A stretch of DNA of 50,511 bases from the NCBI GenBank assembly GCA_900549295.1, contig URNG01000007.1:1-50511 (forward strand), in the 5' to 3' direction. Origin of the DNA: an uncultured Rhodocyclaceae bacterium (GTDB lineage: Bacteria; Pseudomonadota; Gammaproteobacteria; Burkholderiales; Rhodocyclaceae). The translations under genes were made by a program, and so were the position numbers. The notes under the pieces are model-generated. The model was given only the letters and a program-made list of their open reading frames with translations, was not told the DNA's origin and made no database searches. Below are positions 7,396 through 16,354 of the stretch, piece after piece (position 1 is the stretch's first letter; the number at the start of each line of letters is the position of its first letter).

Positions 7396-7926
7396 ATGTC
7401 TCGTGTAGGTAAAAATCCGATTGCGCTGCCGGCGGGTGTGGAAATCACCCTCGGCGAGCAGATCACCGTCAAGGGGCCGCTCGGCACGTTGCAAATCGCT
7501 GCCAACGACGCCGTTGAAGTGAAGAAGGAAGGCCAGGAAATCGTGGTCAGCAAGGTCGAGGGCGCAGCTAACGCCTCCGCCATGTGGGGCACCATGCGCG
7601 CCAACCTGAACAACATGGTGACCGGCGTTTCCAAGGGCTTCGAAAAGAAACTGCAACTCGTCGGCGTGGGCTTCCGTGCCCAGGTGCAAGGCGACGCAGT
7701 CAACCTTTCGCTCGGCTTCTCGCACCCGGTGGTGCACCAGATGCCGGCTGGCGTGAAGGCCGAGTGCCCGACGCAGACCGAAGTGGTCATCAAGGGCGCC
7801 GACAAGCAGAAGGTCGGTCAGGTTGCTGCCGAGATTCGCGGTTATCGTCCGCCGGAGCCTTACAAGGGCAAGGGTGTGCGCTACGCCGACGAAACGGTGG
7901 TTATCAAGGAAACCAAGAAGAAGTAA
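7396..7926 (+). CDS. rplF: 50S ribosomal protein L6
   Basis: L6 (176 aa; MSRVGKNPIALPAGVEI; GYRPPEPYKGKGVRY near the C-terminus), made of two tandem repeats and located near the factor-binding site at the base of the L7/L12 stalk. Complete. Confidence 0.98.
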   Translation: MSRVGKNPIALPAGVEITLGEQITVKGPLGTLQIAANDAVEVKKEGQEIVVSKVEGAANASAMWGTMRANLNNMVTGVSKGFEKKLQLVGVGFRAQVQGDAVNLSLGFSHPVVHQMPAGVKAECPTQTEVVIKGADKQKVGQVAAEIRGYRPPEPYKGKGVRYADETVVIKETKKK

Positions 7927-7935
7927 GGGTGGCAT

Positions 7936-8292
7936 ATGTTTAACAAGAAAGAAGCGCGTTTGCGTCGCGCCCGCAAAACCCGGGCCAAAATCGCCGAGCT
8001 GAAAGCTGTGCGCCTGTGCGTCAATCGCACGAACTGCCACATCTACGCCCAGATCATTTCGCCGTGCGGCGGCAAGGTTCTGGCTTCGGCTTCCACGCTG
8101 GACAAGAGCGTTCGTGGCGATGTCGCGAACGGTGGCAACCAGGCCGCCGCTGCCGCTATCGGCAAGCTGATCGCCGAGCGCGCCAAGGCCGCCGGCATCG
8201 AGCAGGTGGCGTTTGATCGCTCCGGTCTTCAGTACCACGGTCGGGTCAAGGCGCTGGCGGAAGCCGCGCGCGAAGCCGGCCTGAAGTTCTGA
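7936..8292 (+). CDS. rplR: 50S ribosomal protein L18
   Basis: L18 (118 aa), a 5S rRNA-binding protein with a basic N-terminus (FNKKEARLRRARKTR) and the conserved FDRSGLQYHGRVKALAEAARE C-terminal segment. It binds 5S rRNA with L5 and L25. Standard spc order. Confidence 0.98.
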   Translation: MFNKKEARLRRARKTRAKIAELKAVRLCVNRTNCHIYAQIISPCGGKVLASASTLDKSVRGDVANGGNQAAAAAIGKLIAERAKAAGIEQVAFDRSGLQYHGRVKALAEAAREAGLKF

Positions 8293-8318
8293 TCGCCGCG
8301 AAAGGAATAGGTTAAAAA

Positions 8319-8846
8319 ATGGCTAAACCTGAAAGAAACAAGAAGCCGCAGCAGGCGGAAGAGCGCGACGACGGTCTGCGCGAAAAGATGGTTGCGGTCA
8401 ACCGCGTCACCAAGGTGGTGAAGGGCGGTCGCATCCTCGGTTTCGCTGCGCTGACGGTGGTTGGCGATGGCGACGGCAGCATCGGCATGGGCAAGGGCAA
8501 GTCCCGCGAAGTGCCGGTGGCCGCGCAGAAGGCAATGGACGAGGCGCGTCGCAAGATGGCCAAGGTCAGCCTGAAGAACGGCACCGTGCATCACACGGTG
8601 ATCGGTCGCCACGGCGCCACTTCGGTCATGATCCAGCCGGCCCCGGAAGGCACCGGCATCATCGCTGGCGGCGCCATGCGTGCGGTCTTTGAAGTCGCCG
8701 GCGTCACCAACGTCGTCGCCAAGGCGCACGGCTCCACCAATCCCTACAACATCGTGCGCGCCACCATCGACGGTCTGATGAAGGTGAACACGCCGGCTGA
8801 GATTGCTGCCAAGCGCGGCAAGACGGTCGAGCAGATTCTGGGGTAA
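8319..8846 (+). CDS. rpsE: 30S ribosomal protein S5
   Basis: S5 (175 aa), with an N-terminal double-stranded RNA-binding-like domain (VAVNRVTKVVKGGRILGFAALTVVGDG, about residues 25-52) and a C-terminal domain. It lines the mRNA entry tunnel and affects decoding fidelity. The start is preceded by AAAGGAATAGG. Confidence 0.98.
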   Translation: MAKPERNKKPQQAEERDDGLREKMVAVNRVTKVVKGGRILGFAALTVVGDGDGSIGMGKGKSREVPVAAQKAMDEARRKMAKVSLKNGTVHHTVIGRHGATSVMIQPAPEGTGIIAGGAMRAVFEVAGVTNVVAKAHGSTNPYNIVRATIDGLMKVNTPAEIAAKRGKTVEQILG

Positions 8847-8849
8847 GTC

Positions 8850-9032
8850 ATGTCCGACAAGAAAATCAAAGTGACGCTCGTCAAGAGCATCATCGGTACC
8901 AAGCAAGACCACCGCGCCACCGTGCGCGGCCTGGGTCTGCGCAAGCTGAACAGTTCGGCTGAACTGGTGGACACGCCGGCAGTGCGCGGCATGATCCAGA
9001 AGGTTCAGTATCTCGTGAAGGTTGAGGGTTAA
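8850..9032 (+). CDS. rpmD: 50S ribosomal protein L30
   Basis: The 60-residue product is L30 (KKIKVTLVKSIIGTKQDHRATVRGLGLRKL). It starts three bases after the rpsE stop and ends three bases before rplO, so the genes are very tightly packed. L30 is a small peripheral 50S protein absent from some bacteria. Confidence 0.97.
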   Translation: MSDKKIKVTLVKSIIGTKQDHRATVRGLGLRKLNSSAELVDTPAVRGMIQKVQYLVKVEG

Positions 9033-9035
9033 GCC

Positions 9036-9470
9036 ATGCGTCTGAATTCCATCAAGCCGGGTGAAGGCTCCAAGAAGGCTGCGAAGCGCGTCGGCCGTGG
9101 CATCGGTTCGGGTCTGGGCAAGACCTGCGGCCGTGGCCACAAGGGTCAGAAGTCGCGTTCCGGCGGCTTCCACAAGGTCGGTTTCGAAGGCGGTCAAATG
9201 CCGCTGCAACGCCGCCTGCCCAAGCGCGGTTTCAAGTCGCTGACCCGTTCTCGCAACTACGAAGTTCGCCTCAACGAACTGGAGATGCTGCCGACCGAGG
9301 AAATCGATCTGCTCGTGCTGCAAGTCGCTGGTATCGTGCCGGCGGATGCGCTGTCGGCCAAGGTCATCCTGTCGGGCAAGATCACCCGCAAGGTCACGCT
9401 GAAAGGCGTTGGCGCAACCAAGGGTGCGAAGGCCGCGATTGAAGCCGCTGGCGGCTCGATCTCCGAGTAA
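9036..9470 (+). CDS. rplO: 50S ribosomal protein L15
   Basis: L15 (144 aa), with the glycine- and arginine-rich N-terminal extension (VGRGIGSGLGKTCGRGHKGQ, about residues 20-40) that penetrates the 50S core. It is a late assembly protein and directly precedes secY, as is usual. Confidence 0.97.
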   Translation: MRLNSIKPGEGSKKAAKRVGRGIGSGLGKTCGRGHKGQKSRSGGFHKVGFEGGQMPLQRRLPKRGFKSLTRSRNYEVRLNELEMLPTEEIDLLVLQVAGIVPADALSAKVILSGKITRKVTLKGVGATKGAKAAIEAAGGSISE

Positions 9471-9487
9471 AACGAAGAGGTAGAACG

Positions 9488-10810
9488 TTGGCAGCAAATC
9501 CCAATACGGTAGCCAAGGGCGGCAAGTTCGGCGATCTCAAGCGCCGGTTGTGGTTCCTCCTCGGGGCCTTGGTCGTCTATCGCATCGGTGCGCACATTCC
9601 CGTGCCGGGCATTGATCCCAACGTTCTTGCCGATTTGTTCAATACGCAAAAGGGCGGCATCCTGGGCATGTTCAACATGTTCTCGGGCGGTGCCCTGTCG
9701 CGTTTTACCATCTTCGCGCTGGGGATCATGCCGTACATCTCGGCATCGATCATCATGCAGTTGATGAGCGTGGCGAGCCCGCAACTCGAAGCCTTGAAAA
9801 AGGAAGGCGAGGCGGGACGACGCAAAATCACCCAGTACACGCGCTATGGCACCGTCGTGCTGGCCTTGTTTCAGGGCATGGGTATCGCCGTGGCGCTGGA
9901 AGCGCAGCAGGGACTGGTCAACGATCCAGGGTTCATGTTCCGTCTGACCACGGTGTCCACCCTGCTGACCGGCACCATGTTCCTGATGTGGTTGGGCGAG
10001 CAGATTACCGAGCGCGGTCTGGGCAACGGTATCTCCATCATCATCTTCGCCGGTATCGCTGCGGGCCTGCCCAACGCCATCGGTGGTTTGTTCGAACTGG
10101 TGCGCACGGGCGGCATGCACCCGCTGGTGGCGATCATCATCTGCATTCTGGTGGTGGTGGTGACGGCTTTCGTGGTGTTCGTCGAGCGTGGGCAGCGCAA
10201 GATTCTGGTCAATTACGCCAAGCGCCAGGTCGGCAACAAGGTCTATGGCGGGCAGAGTTCGCACCTGCCCTTGAAGCTCAACATGTCGGGCGTCATTCCG
10301 CCGATCTTCGCTTCCTCGATCATTCTCTTCCCGGCCACGCTGGCGGGCTGGTTTGGTTCCGGTGATTCGATGACCTGGCTGAAGGACATCGCGGCAGTGC
10401 TGTCACCCGGTCAACCGGTGTATGTCATGCTCTACGCGGCGGCCATCATCTTCTTCTGCTTCTTCTATACCGCCCTGGTCTTCAATTCCAAGGAAACGGC
10501 AGACAACCTGAAGAAGAGCGGCGCTTTCGTGCCGGGCATCCGTCCGGGCGAGCAGACGGCGCGCTACATCGACAAGATCCTGATGCGTCTGACTCTGGTC
10601 GGTGCGGCCTACATCACCCTGGTGTGCCTGCTGCCGGAATTCCTGATCCTGAAATGGAACGTCCCCTTCTATTTCGGCGGCACCTCGCTGCTGATTCTGG
10701 TGGTCGTGACCATGGACTTCATGTCGCAGGTACAGGCCTACGTGATGTCCCATCAGTATGAAAGCCTCCTGAAGAAAGCAAACTTCAAGGGTTCCCCGGT
10801 GCTCAAATAA
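9488..10810 (+). CDS. secY: Preprotein translocase subunit SecY
   Basis: SecY (440 aa), the channel of the Sec translocon, with ten predicted membrane segments starting with LKRRLWFLLGALVVYRIGAHIPVPG. The plug region and the loop ERGQRKILVNYAKRQ (about residues 235-250) are present. The only start that fits is TTG at 9488, after GAGGTAG: an in-frame ATG is found only deep in the first periplasmic part. It works with SecE and SecG, which lie elsewhere, and SecA. Confidence 0.96.
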   Translation: MAANPNTVAKGGKFGDLKRRLWFLLGALVVYRIGAHIPVPGIDPNVLADLFNTQKGGILGMFNMFSGGALSRFTIFALGIMPYISASIIMQLMSVASPQLEALKKEGEAGRRKITQYTRYGTVVLALFQGMGIAVALEAQQGLVNDPGFMFRLTTVSTLLTGTMFLMWLGEQITERGLGNGISIIIFAGIAAGLPNAIGGLFELVRTGGMHPLVAIIICILVVVVTAFVVFVERGQRKILVNYAKRQVGNKVYGGQSSHLPLKLNMSGVIPPIFASSIILFPATLAGWFGSGDSMTWLKDIAAVLSPGQPVYVMLYAAAIIFFCFFYTALVFNSKETADNLKKSGAFVPGIRPGEQTARYIDKILMRLTLVGAAYITLVCLLPEFLILKWNVPFYFGGTSLLILVVVTMDFMSQVQAYVMSHQYESLLKKANFKGSPVLK

Positions 10811-10815
10811 GCAAG

Positions 10816-11034
10816 ATGGCAAAAGAAGATTACATCGAAATGCAGGGCGAGGTCATCGAAAACCTCCCCAATGCAACCTTCAAGGTGAAGCTGGAAAATG
10901 GTCACGTCGTGCTCGGTTTCATCTCGGGCAAGATGCGCATGCACTACATCCGCATCCTGCCCGGCGACAAGGTCACGGTTCAGCTCACCCCGTACGATTT
11001 AAGCAAGGCGCGGATCGTTTTCCGCGCCAAGTAA
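10816..11034 (+). CDS. infA: Translation initiation factor IF-1
   Basis: IF-1 (72 aa), a single S1/OB-fold domain (EDYIEMQGEVIENLPNATFKVKLENGHVVLGFISGKMRMHYIRI). It binds the A site of the 30S subunit during initiation. It starts five bases after the secY stop. The presence of infA between secY and rpmJ is the standard betaproteobacterial order. Confidence 0.97.
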   Translation: MAKEDYIEMQGEVIENLPNATFKVKLENGHVVLGFISGKMRMHYIRILPGDKVTVQLTPYDLSKARIVFRAK

Positions 11035-11105
11035 CAGTTCTCTACGCAATAAACCGCAGGGCCAGGAATCACGGCTGCTTCCAAACCCCGCACGAGGAGT
11101 CATCC

Positions 11106-11219
11106 ATGAAAGTTCAACCTTCCGTGAAGCGTATCTGCCGCAATTGCAAGGTGATTCGTCGCAAGGGCGTCGTTCGCATCATTTGCAAGGATCCGCGTCA
11201 TAAACAGCGTCAGGGTTAA
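11106..11219 (+). CDS. rpmJ: 50S ribosomal protein L36
   Basis: A 37-residue gene: MKVQPSVKRICRNCKVI at the start, with the zinc ligands C11, C14, C27 and H32, and RHKQRQG at the end. It is the zinc-binding form of L36. An AGGAG lies just before the ATG. It is easily missed because of its size. Confidence 0.97.
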   Translation: MKVQPSVKRICRNCKVIRRKGVVRIICKDPRHKQRQG

Positions 11220-11262
11220 TCCCGAAGCGCCGGTTTTTTATTTTTAATATTGGAGTGAATCA

Positions 11263-11625
11263 ATGGCCCGTATTGCAGGGGTAAACATTCCGAACCATCA
11301 GCATGCCTCTATCGCCCTGACGGCGATCTACGGCATCGGCCGTACCCGCGCCCAGAAGATCTGCGACGCGGCCGGTGTTGGTCGTACCACCAAAATGAAG
11401 GACGTCTCCGATGCGGAGATGGAGCGCCTGCGTGACGAAGTCGCCAAGTACACCGTCGAAGGTGACCTGCGCCGCGAAGTCACCATGAGCATCAAGCGTC
11501 TGATGGACCTGGGCTGCTACCGCGGCCTGCGTCACCGCAAGGGCCTGCCCTGCCGCGGTCAGCGCACCAAGACCAATGCCCGCACCCGTAAAGGCCCGCG
11601 CAAGGCCATTGCCGGCAAGAAGTGA
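11263..11625 (+). CDS. rpsM: 30S ribosomal protein S13
   Basis: S13 (120 aa; MARIAGVNIPNHQH; GLRHRKGLPCRGQRTKTNARTRKG). It contacts L5 and the P-site tRNA. It is the first gene of the alpha operon. The 43-base gap before it has a run of Ts (TTTTTTATTTTT) but no clear stem, so I do not call a terminator there. Confidence 0.98.
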   Translation: MARIAGVNIPNHQHASIALTAIYGIGRTRAQKICDAAGVGRTTKMKDVSDAEMERLRDEVAKYTVEGDLRREVTMSIKRLMDLGCYRGLRHRKGLPCRGQRTKTNARTRKGPRKAIAGKK

Positions 11626-11637
11626 TAAGGACGGAAC

Positions 11638-12027
11638 ATGGCTAAGACAGCTACCAAAGTTCGCAAGAAGGTCAAGAAGAACGTCGCCGAAGGTATCGCG
11701 CACGTTCACGCCTCCTTCAACAACACCATCATTACCATCACCGATCGCCAGGGCAACACGCTCTCCTGGGCGACGTCGGGTGGCGCCGGTTTCCGCGGTT
11801 CGCGCAAATCGACGCCGTTCGCCGCTCAGGTCGCCGCTGAAAACGCCGGCAAGGCCGCTCAGGAATGTGGCGTCAAGAACCTCGAAGTGCGCATCAAGGG
11901 GCCTGGCCCCGGCCGCGAATCTTCGGTTCGCGCGCTGAACGCCCTGGGTATGAAGATCACCGCAATTTCCGACGTGACGCCGGTGCCGCACAACGGCTGC
12001 CGTCCGCCGAAAAAGCGCCGCATCTAA
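11638..12027 (+). CDS. rpsK: 30S ribosomal protein S11
   Basis: S11 (129 aa), part of the 30S platform (AHVHASFNNTIITITDRQGN; GPGPGRESSVRALNALG; DVTPVPHNGCRPPKKRRI). The C-terminal NGC motif, where isoaspartate forms in some bacteria, is present. Complete. Confidence 0.98.
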   Translation: MAKTATKVRKKVKKNVAEGIAHVHASFNNTIITITDRQGNTLSWATSGGAGFRGSRKSTPFAAQVAAENAGKAAQECGVKNLEVRIKGPGPGRESSVRALNALGMKITAISDVTPVPHNGCRPPKKRRI

Positions 12028-12039
12028 GGAGAAAGACAA

Positions 12040-12669
12040 GTGGCTCGTAATCTCGATCCGAAATGCCGTCAGTGCCGCCGCGAAGGCGAAAAGCTCTTCC
12101 TCAAGGGCGAAAAGTGCTTTACCGACAAGTGCGCCATCGAACGCCGCGCCTATGCGCCCGGCCAGCATGGCCAGAAGTCCGGCGCCCGTCTGTCTGACTA
12201 CGGCGTGCACCTGCGCGCCAAGCAGAAGATACGTCGCGTCTATGGCGTGCTCGAAGGCCAGTTCCGCAAGACCTTCGCCGAAGCCGACCGCCGCAAGGGC
12301 CAGACCGGCGAAAACCTGCTGCAGCTCCTGGAGTCGCGTCTGGACGCCGTCGCCTACCGCATGGGTTTTGGCGCTTCCCGCGCCGAATCGCGTCAGGTCG
12401 TGCGCCACAACGGCGTGCTGGTCAATGGCAAGCGCGTGAACATCCCGTCCTACCTCGTCAAGCCGGGCGATGTGGTGCAACTCACCGAGCGCGCCCGCGC
12501 CTCGCTGCGCTGCAAGGCCGCCCTGGAAGCCGCCGAATCCCGCGGTTTCCCGGAGTGGATCGCCGTCGACGTGAAGGAAGGCAAAGGCACCTACAAGGCC
12601 ATGCCGCAGCGTTCGGAACTGTCGCCGACCCTGAATGAAGGTCTGGTCATCGAACTTTATTCGAAGTAA
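12040..12669 (+). CDS. rpsD: 30S ribosomal protein S4
   Basis: S4 (209 aa), with an N-terminal domain containing four cysteines (positions about 9, 12, 26 and 31; the zinc-type pattern CRQC and C..KC) and an S4 RNA-binding domain near residues 95-160. It starts with GTG at 12040 after AAGGAGAAAGACAA. S4 nucleates 30S assembly and in E. coli represses the alpha operon. Confidence 0.97.
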   Translation: MARNLDPKCRQCRREGEKLFLKGEKCFTDKCAIERRAYAPGQHGQKSGARLSDYGVHLRAKQKIRRVYGVLEGQFRKTFAEADRRKGQTGENLLQLLESRLDAVAYRMGFGASRAESRQVVRHNGVLVNGKRVNIPSYLVKPGDVVQLTERARASLRCKAALEAAESRGFPEWIAVDVKEGKGTYKAMPQRSELSPTLNEGLVIELYSK

Positions 12670-12693
12670 CCCGCAAGCAGAGGAATTTAGCCC

Positions 12694-13668
12694 ATGCAGA
12701 GCAGTGGACTTCTCAAGCCCCGCATCATTGACGTGCAGAGTGTTTCGCCGGTCGAAGCCAAGGTCATCATGGAGCCGTTCGAACGCGGCTTCGGACACAC
12801 CCTTGGCAACGCGCTGCGCCGCATCCTGCTGTCGTCGATGCCGGGTTTTGCCCCGACCGAAGTGTCGATTGACGGGGTGTTGCACGAGTACTCGTCGATC
12901 GACAACGTGCAGGAAGACGTGGTCGACATTCTTCTCAACCTGAAGGGCGTGGTGTTCAAGCTGCACAACCGCGAGGTGGTCAGCCTGAAGCTCAACAAGG
13001 AAGGGGAAGGCCCGGTGCGCGCCGGCGACATCGAGCTGCCGCACGACGTCGAGATCATCAACCCGGAACACGTCATTGCCCATCTTTCCGTCGGCGGCAA
13101 GCTCGCCATGGAAATCAAGGTGGAAAAGGGCCGTGGCTACGTGCCGGGCAACATGCGTAACCTGGGCGACTCCAAGACCATCGGCCAGATGGTGCTGGAT
13201 GCCTCGTTCAGCCCGGTTCGCCGGGTGGCCTACGCGGTCGAAGCGGCGCGCGTCGAACAGCGCACCGACCTCGACAAGCTGATCGTCGATATCGAAACCA
13301 ACGGCATCGTCGAGCCGGAAGAAGCCATCCGCTACGCCGCCCGCGTGCTGATCGAGCAGCTTTCCGTGTTCGCCGATCTGGAAGGCACGGCTCCGGTGGC
13401 GGAAGCCGCCAAGCCGACCCAGGTCGATCCGGTGCTGCTGCGCCCGGTCGATGATCTCGAACTGACGGTTCGTTCCGCGAACTGCCTCAAGGCCGAGAAC
13501 ATCTACTACATCGGCGATCTGATTCAGCGCACCGAAAACGAGCTGCTCAAGACCCCGAACCTGGGCCGCAAGTCGCTCAATGAAATCAAGGAAGTGCTTG
13601 CCGCGCGTGGCCTCACGCTCGGCATGAAACTGGAAAATTGGCCGCCTGCCGGTCTGGAGAAGGCGTAA
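12694..13668 (+). CDS. rpoA: RNA polymerase alpha subunit
   Basis: RpoA (324 aa). The N-terminal assembly domain includes EPFERGFGHTLGNALRRILL (about residues 25-44); the C-terminal domain (about 245-324) carries the helix-hairpin-helix that binds UP elements and activators (SANCLKAENIYYIGDLIQRTE). Alpha dimerises to start core polymerase assembly. It lies between rpsD and rplQ, as in most bacteria. Confidence 0.98.
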   Translation: MQSSGLLKPRIIDVQSVSPVEAKVIMEPFERGFGHTLGNALRRILLSSMPGFAPTEVSIDGVLHEYSSIDNVQEDVVDILLNLKGVVFKLHNREVVSLKLNKEGEGPVRAGDIELPHDVEIINPEHVIAHLSVGGKLAMEIKVEKGRGYVPGNMRNLGDSKTIGQMVLDASFSPVRRVAYAVEAARVEQRTDLDKLIVDIETNGIVEPEEAIRYAARVLIEQLSVFADLEGTAPVAEAAKPTQVDPVLLRPVDDLELTVRSANCLKAENIYYIGDLIQRTENELLKTPNLGRKSLNEIKEVLAARGLTLGMKLENWPPAGLEKA

Positions 13669-13724
13669 GCCTTTTCCGGATCAGGTTGCCAAGGGACGCC
13701 TGCAGAACATAGAAAGGATTAACC

Positions 13725-14126
13725 ATGCGTCACCGTAATGGTCTTCGTAAACTGAACCGCACCAGCAGCCATCGCCTGGCGATGCTGCGCAACATGGCGG
13801 TTTCCATGCTTCGTCACGAAGCGATCAAAACCACCCTGCCCAAGGCCAAGGAATTGCGCCGCGTGGTCGAACCGCTGATTACTCTCGGCAAGACCCCGAC
13901 GTTGGCCAACAAGCGTCTGGCTTTCGACCGCCTGCGCGACCGCGAGATCGTGGTCAAGCTGTTCGCCGAAATCGGGCCGCGCTATGCCAACCGTCCGGGC
14001 GGCTATCTGCGTATCCTGAAGTGCGGTTTCCGCGTCGGCGACAATGCCCCGATGGCCTTCGTCGAAATGGTCGATCGTCCGGAAAACACCGAAGCGGTCG
14101 AAGCAGAAGAGGGCAGCGCCGAGTAA
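13725..14126 (+). CDS. rplQ: 50S ribosomal protein L17
   Basis: L17 (133 aa; MRHRNGLRKLNRTSSHRLAMLRNM). It lies near the tunnel exit. It is the last gene of the ribosomal cluster, with an acidic C-terminal tail (about residues 122-133). A strong terminator follows 16 bases after its stop. Confidence 0.97.
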   Translation: MRHRNGLRKLNRTSSHRLAMLRNMAVSMLRHEAIKTTLPKAKELRRVVEPLITLGKTPTLANKRLAFDRLRDREIVVKLFAEIGPRYANRPGGYLRILKCGFRVGDNAPMAFVEMVDRPENTEAVEAEEGSAE

Positions 14127-14142
14127 CGTGCTGTGATCTAAC

Positions 14143-14168
14143 AAAAAACCGGCTCAGGCCGGTTTTTT
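14143..14168. terminator. Bidirectional intrinsic terminator
   Basis: A perfect 11-bp stem (AAAAAACCGGC at 14143-14153, GCCGGTTTTTT at 14158-14168) with the loop TCAG. A-run and T-run on either side make it work in both directions. It ends the alpha operon on the + strand and the convergent ABC transporter on the - strand. Confidence 0.85.
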
Positions 14169-14192
14169 GTTGGGCGGAACTTCCATAAGCGG

Positions 14193-15974
14193 TCAATTCT
14201 CCTGCTGTTGCAAAGCCCACATGCGGGCATAGTGGCCGCCTTGCGCCAGCAGTTCCGGGTGCCGCCCCTGTTCGACGATGCGCCCGCCGTCCATCACCAG
14301 GATGTTGTCGGCCTGCATGATGGTCGACAGGCGGTGGGCGATGATGAGGCTGGTGCGCCCGCGCGCCGCCTGTTCCAGTTCGCCTTGGATGGCGCGCTCG
14401 GTGTTGGAATCCAGCGCCGAGGTGGCTTCGTCGAAAATGAGCAGCTGCGGGTTCTTGAGTAGGGCGCGGGCGATGGCGACGCGCTGTTTTTCGCCGCCGG
14501 AGAGTTTCAGGCCGCGCTCGCCGACCTGGGTCTGGTAGCCCTCGGGCAGGCTCTCGATGAAGCCGTGGAGGTGCGCCGCCTGGGCCGCCTGGAAAACTTC
14601 CTCGTCGCTCGCCTGCGGGCGGCCATAGCGGATGTTGTAGAGGATGGATTCGTTGAACAGCACCGTATCCTGCGGCACAATGCCGATGGCGGCGCGCAGG
14701 CTGTTCTGGGTGAGGTCGCGGATGTCCTGGCCGTTGATGCGGATGCTGCCGTTGCGGACGTCGTAGAAACGGTAAAGCAGGCGGGCCAGCGTCGATTTGC
14801 CCGAGCCGGAAGCGCCCACCACCGCCACGGTGCGCCCGGCGGGGATGTGAAAATCCACGGCATGCAGGATGGGGCGGTTGCTCTCGTAGGCGAAATCGAC
14901 CTGCCGGAACTCGACTGCGAGCGGCGCGTGCGCCGGCAGTTCCTGCGCGTCCGGACGGTCGACGATCTCCCGTTCGCTGGCGAGCAGGGCGAACATGCGC
15001 TCGATGTCGGTGAGCGCCTGACGGATTTCCCGATACACGATGCCGAGAAAGTTCATCGGCAAATAAAGCTGGATCAGGAAGGCATTGACCAGCACCAGAT
15101 CGCCGATGGTCATGCTGCCATCGACGACACCCGCAGCGGCGCGCCACATCATGGCGGTGACGCCGAGCGCGATGATGCCCTGCTGCCCCAGGTTGAGATA
15201 AGCCAGCGTCGTCTGGCTGCGCACGCTGACCGCTTCCAGTTGCACCAGTTGCGCGTCGTAGCGCTGCGCTTCCCAGGCTTCGTTGTTGAAGTATTTGACC
15301 GTTTCGTAGTTGATGAGGCTGTCGATGGCGCGGCTGTTGGCGGCGCTGTCGTTTTCATTGACGGCGCGGCGGATGCCGATGCGCCAGTTGCTGACCTTGA
15401 CGGTGAACACGATGTAGGCGGTGAGCGAAGCCACGGTAATCAGCACGAAGCCGATGTCGTAGCGCACGAACAGGATGCCCAGCACGAGCAGGATCTCGAT
15501 CAGGGTGGGGAGGACGGAATAGAGGGTGTAGGAAATCAGGCTGGAAATGGAGCGCGTGCCGCGTTCCAGGTCGCGCGAAATTCCCCCGGTCTGACGCGTC
15601 AGATGAAAACGCAGCGACAGGTTGTGCAGGTGCTGGAACACTTCCAGCGCCACCTGACGGATCGCCCGCTGCGTGACGCGGGCGAACAGGATCTCGCGCA
15701 GTTCCGTGAATAGGGAGGTGGAAAAGCGCAGAAAACCGTAGAGCAGAAGCAGCAGCACCGGCAGCGCCAGACGGTTGTCGGAAAACTCGTCGATCATCTC
15801 CTTGAAGACCATCGGTACGGTGACGTTGGCTAGTTTTGCGAGCACCAGGCACGCCAGCGCCGCCAGAATGCGGCCGCGGTATTGCCAGAGGTAGGGGAAC
15901 AGGGTGCGCAAGGTCTGCCGGATGTGCAGTTGGGTGGCAGATGGCCCGGAAGGTGGTCGGTTGGAGCGGCGCAT
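14193..15974 (-). CDS. ABC exporter of the ATM1/HMT type (permease fused to ATPase)
   Basis: A 593-residue half-transporter: a transmembrane domain of six segments (about residues 30-315) fused to an ATPase domain (about 345-585). Visible motifs are Walker A GASGSGKST, signature LSGGEKQR, Walker B LLIFDEATSALD and the switch histidine in IAHRLST. Family resemblance is closest to the ATM1/heavy-metal-tolerance exporters of Proteobacteria, which move glutathione-linked or metal-related substrates; the substrate here is not determinable. It would act as a homodimer in the inner membrane. It is transcribed towards rplQ. Alternative: a generic lipid or peptide exporter of the MsbA class. Confidence 0.85.
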   Translation of the reverse strand: MRRSNRPPSGPSATQLHIRQTLRTLFPYLWQYRGRILAALACLVLAKLANVTVPMVFKEMIDEFSDNRLALPVLLLLLYGFLRFSTSLFTELREILFARVTQRAIRQVALEVFQHLHNLSLRFHLTRQTGGISRDLERGTRSISSLISYTLYSVLPTLIEILLVLGILFVRYDIGFVLITVASLTAYIVFTVKVSNWRIGIRRAVNENDSAANSRAIDSLINYETVKYFNNEAWEAQRYDAQLVQLEAVSVRSQTTLAYLNLGQQGIIALGVTAMMWRAAAGVVDGSMTIGDLVLVNAFLIQLYLPMNFLGIVYREIRQALTDIERMFALLASEREIVDRPDAQELPAHAPLAVEFRQVDFAYESNRPILHAVDFHIPAGRTVAVVGASGSGKSTLARLLYRFYDVRNGSIRINGQDIRDLTQNSLRAAIGIVPQDTVLFNESILYNIRYGRPQASDEEVFQAAQAAHLHGFIESLPEGYQTQVGERGLKLSGGEKQRVAIARALLKNPQLLIFDEATSALDSNTERAIQGELEQAARGRTSLIIAHRLSTIMQADNILVMDGGRIVEQGRHPELLAQGGHYARMWALQQQEN

Positions 15975-16156
15975 GGCAGAGGCTGGAGCAGACAGAGAAG
16001 CGGGAGTATAGGGAAAAGGCGGTGGTGAACGACCTTCAAACCGGGAATATTTCCGGAGCGGCCCGCACTATTTTCCGCAGTTCCCTCCGAAATTCCCCGC
16101 TCTTTTTCCCAGCAACCGTCCGGACATCAGCGTTCCAGCAGGTGAGGCCGTGTTCA

Positions 16157-16238
16157 CTGCGTATTCCGATGAAAGACGCCACCGATTCCAACCCCAAAAC
16201 CGCCACGTGTTCCGGTCGCAAACCCACCACTCATTCCG
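16157..16238 (-). repeat. IS21-like multiple terminal repeats (left border of island)
   Basis: On the + strand, three copies of CCACnnnTTCCR start at 16179, 16203 and 16227, exactly 24 bases apart; a diverged fourth copy starts at 16157. Read on the - strand they are GGAATGAGTGG, GGAACACGTGG, GGAATCGGTGG and GGAATACGCAG. Arrays of this kind are the transposase-binding terminal repeats of IS21-family elements. No istA or istB gene is present, so only an end fragment remains. Assignment to IS21 rests on pattern memory. Confidence 0.5.
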
Positions 16239-16354
16239 ATGGCTACCGCCAAGGATGAATGTAGCCCCATCTCGTAGCAACCCAGAGCAGTACCTCATTT
16301 ATAGAGTCAAGACCGACTGCTGCCGGCGTAGCCCTGTATTTTGTTGATTGCAAA

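Noticed and set aside
11220..11262. Terminator between rpmJ and rpsM
   Set aside because: There is a T-rich run but no convincing stem in the 43-base gap.
16157..16238. CRISPR array
   Set aside because: The 24-base periodic units are degenerate, too short and have no spacers; no cas genes are present. IS21-type terminal repeats fit better.
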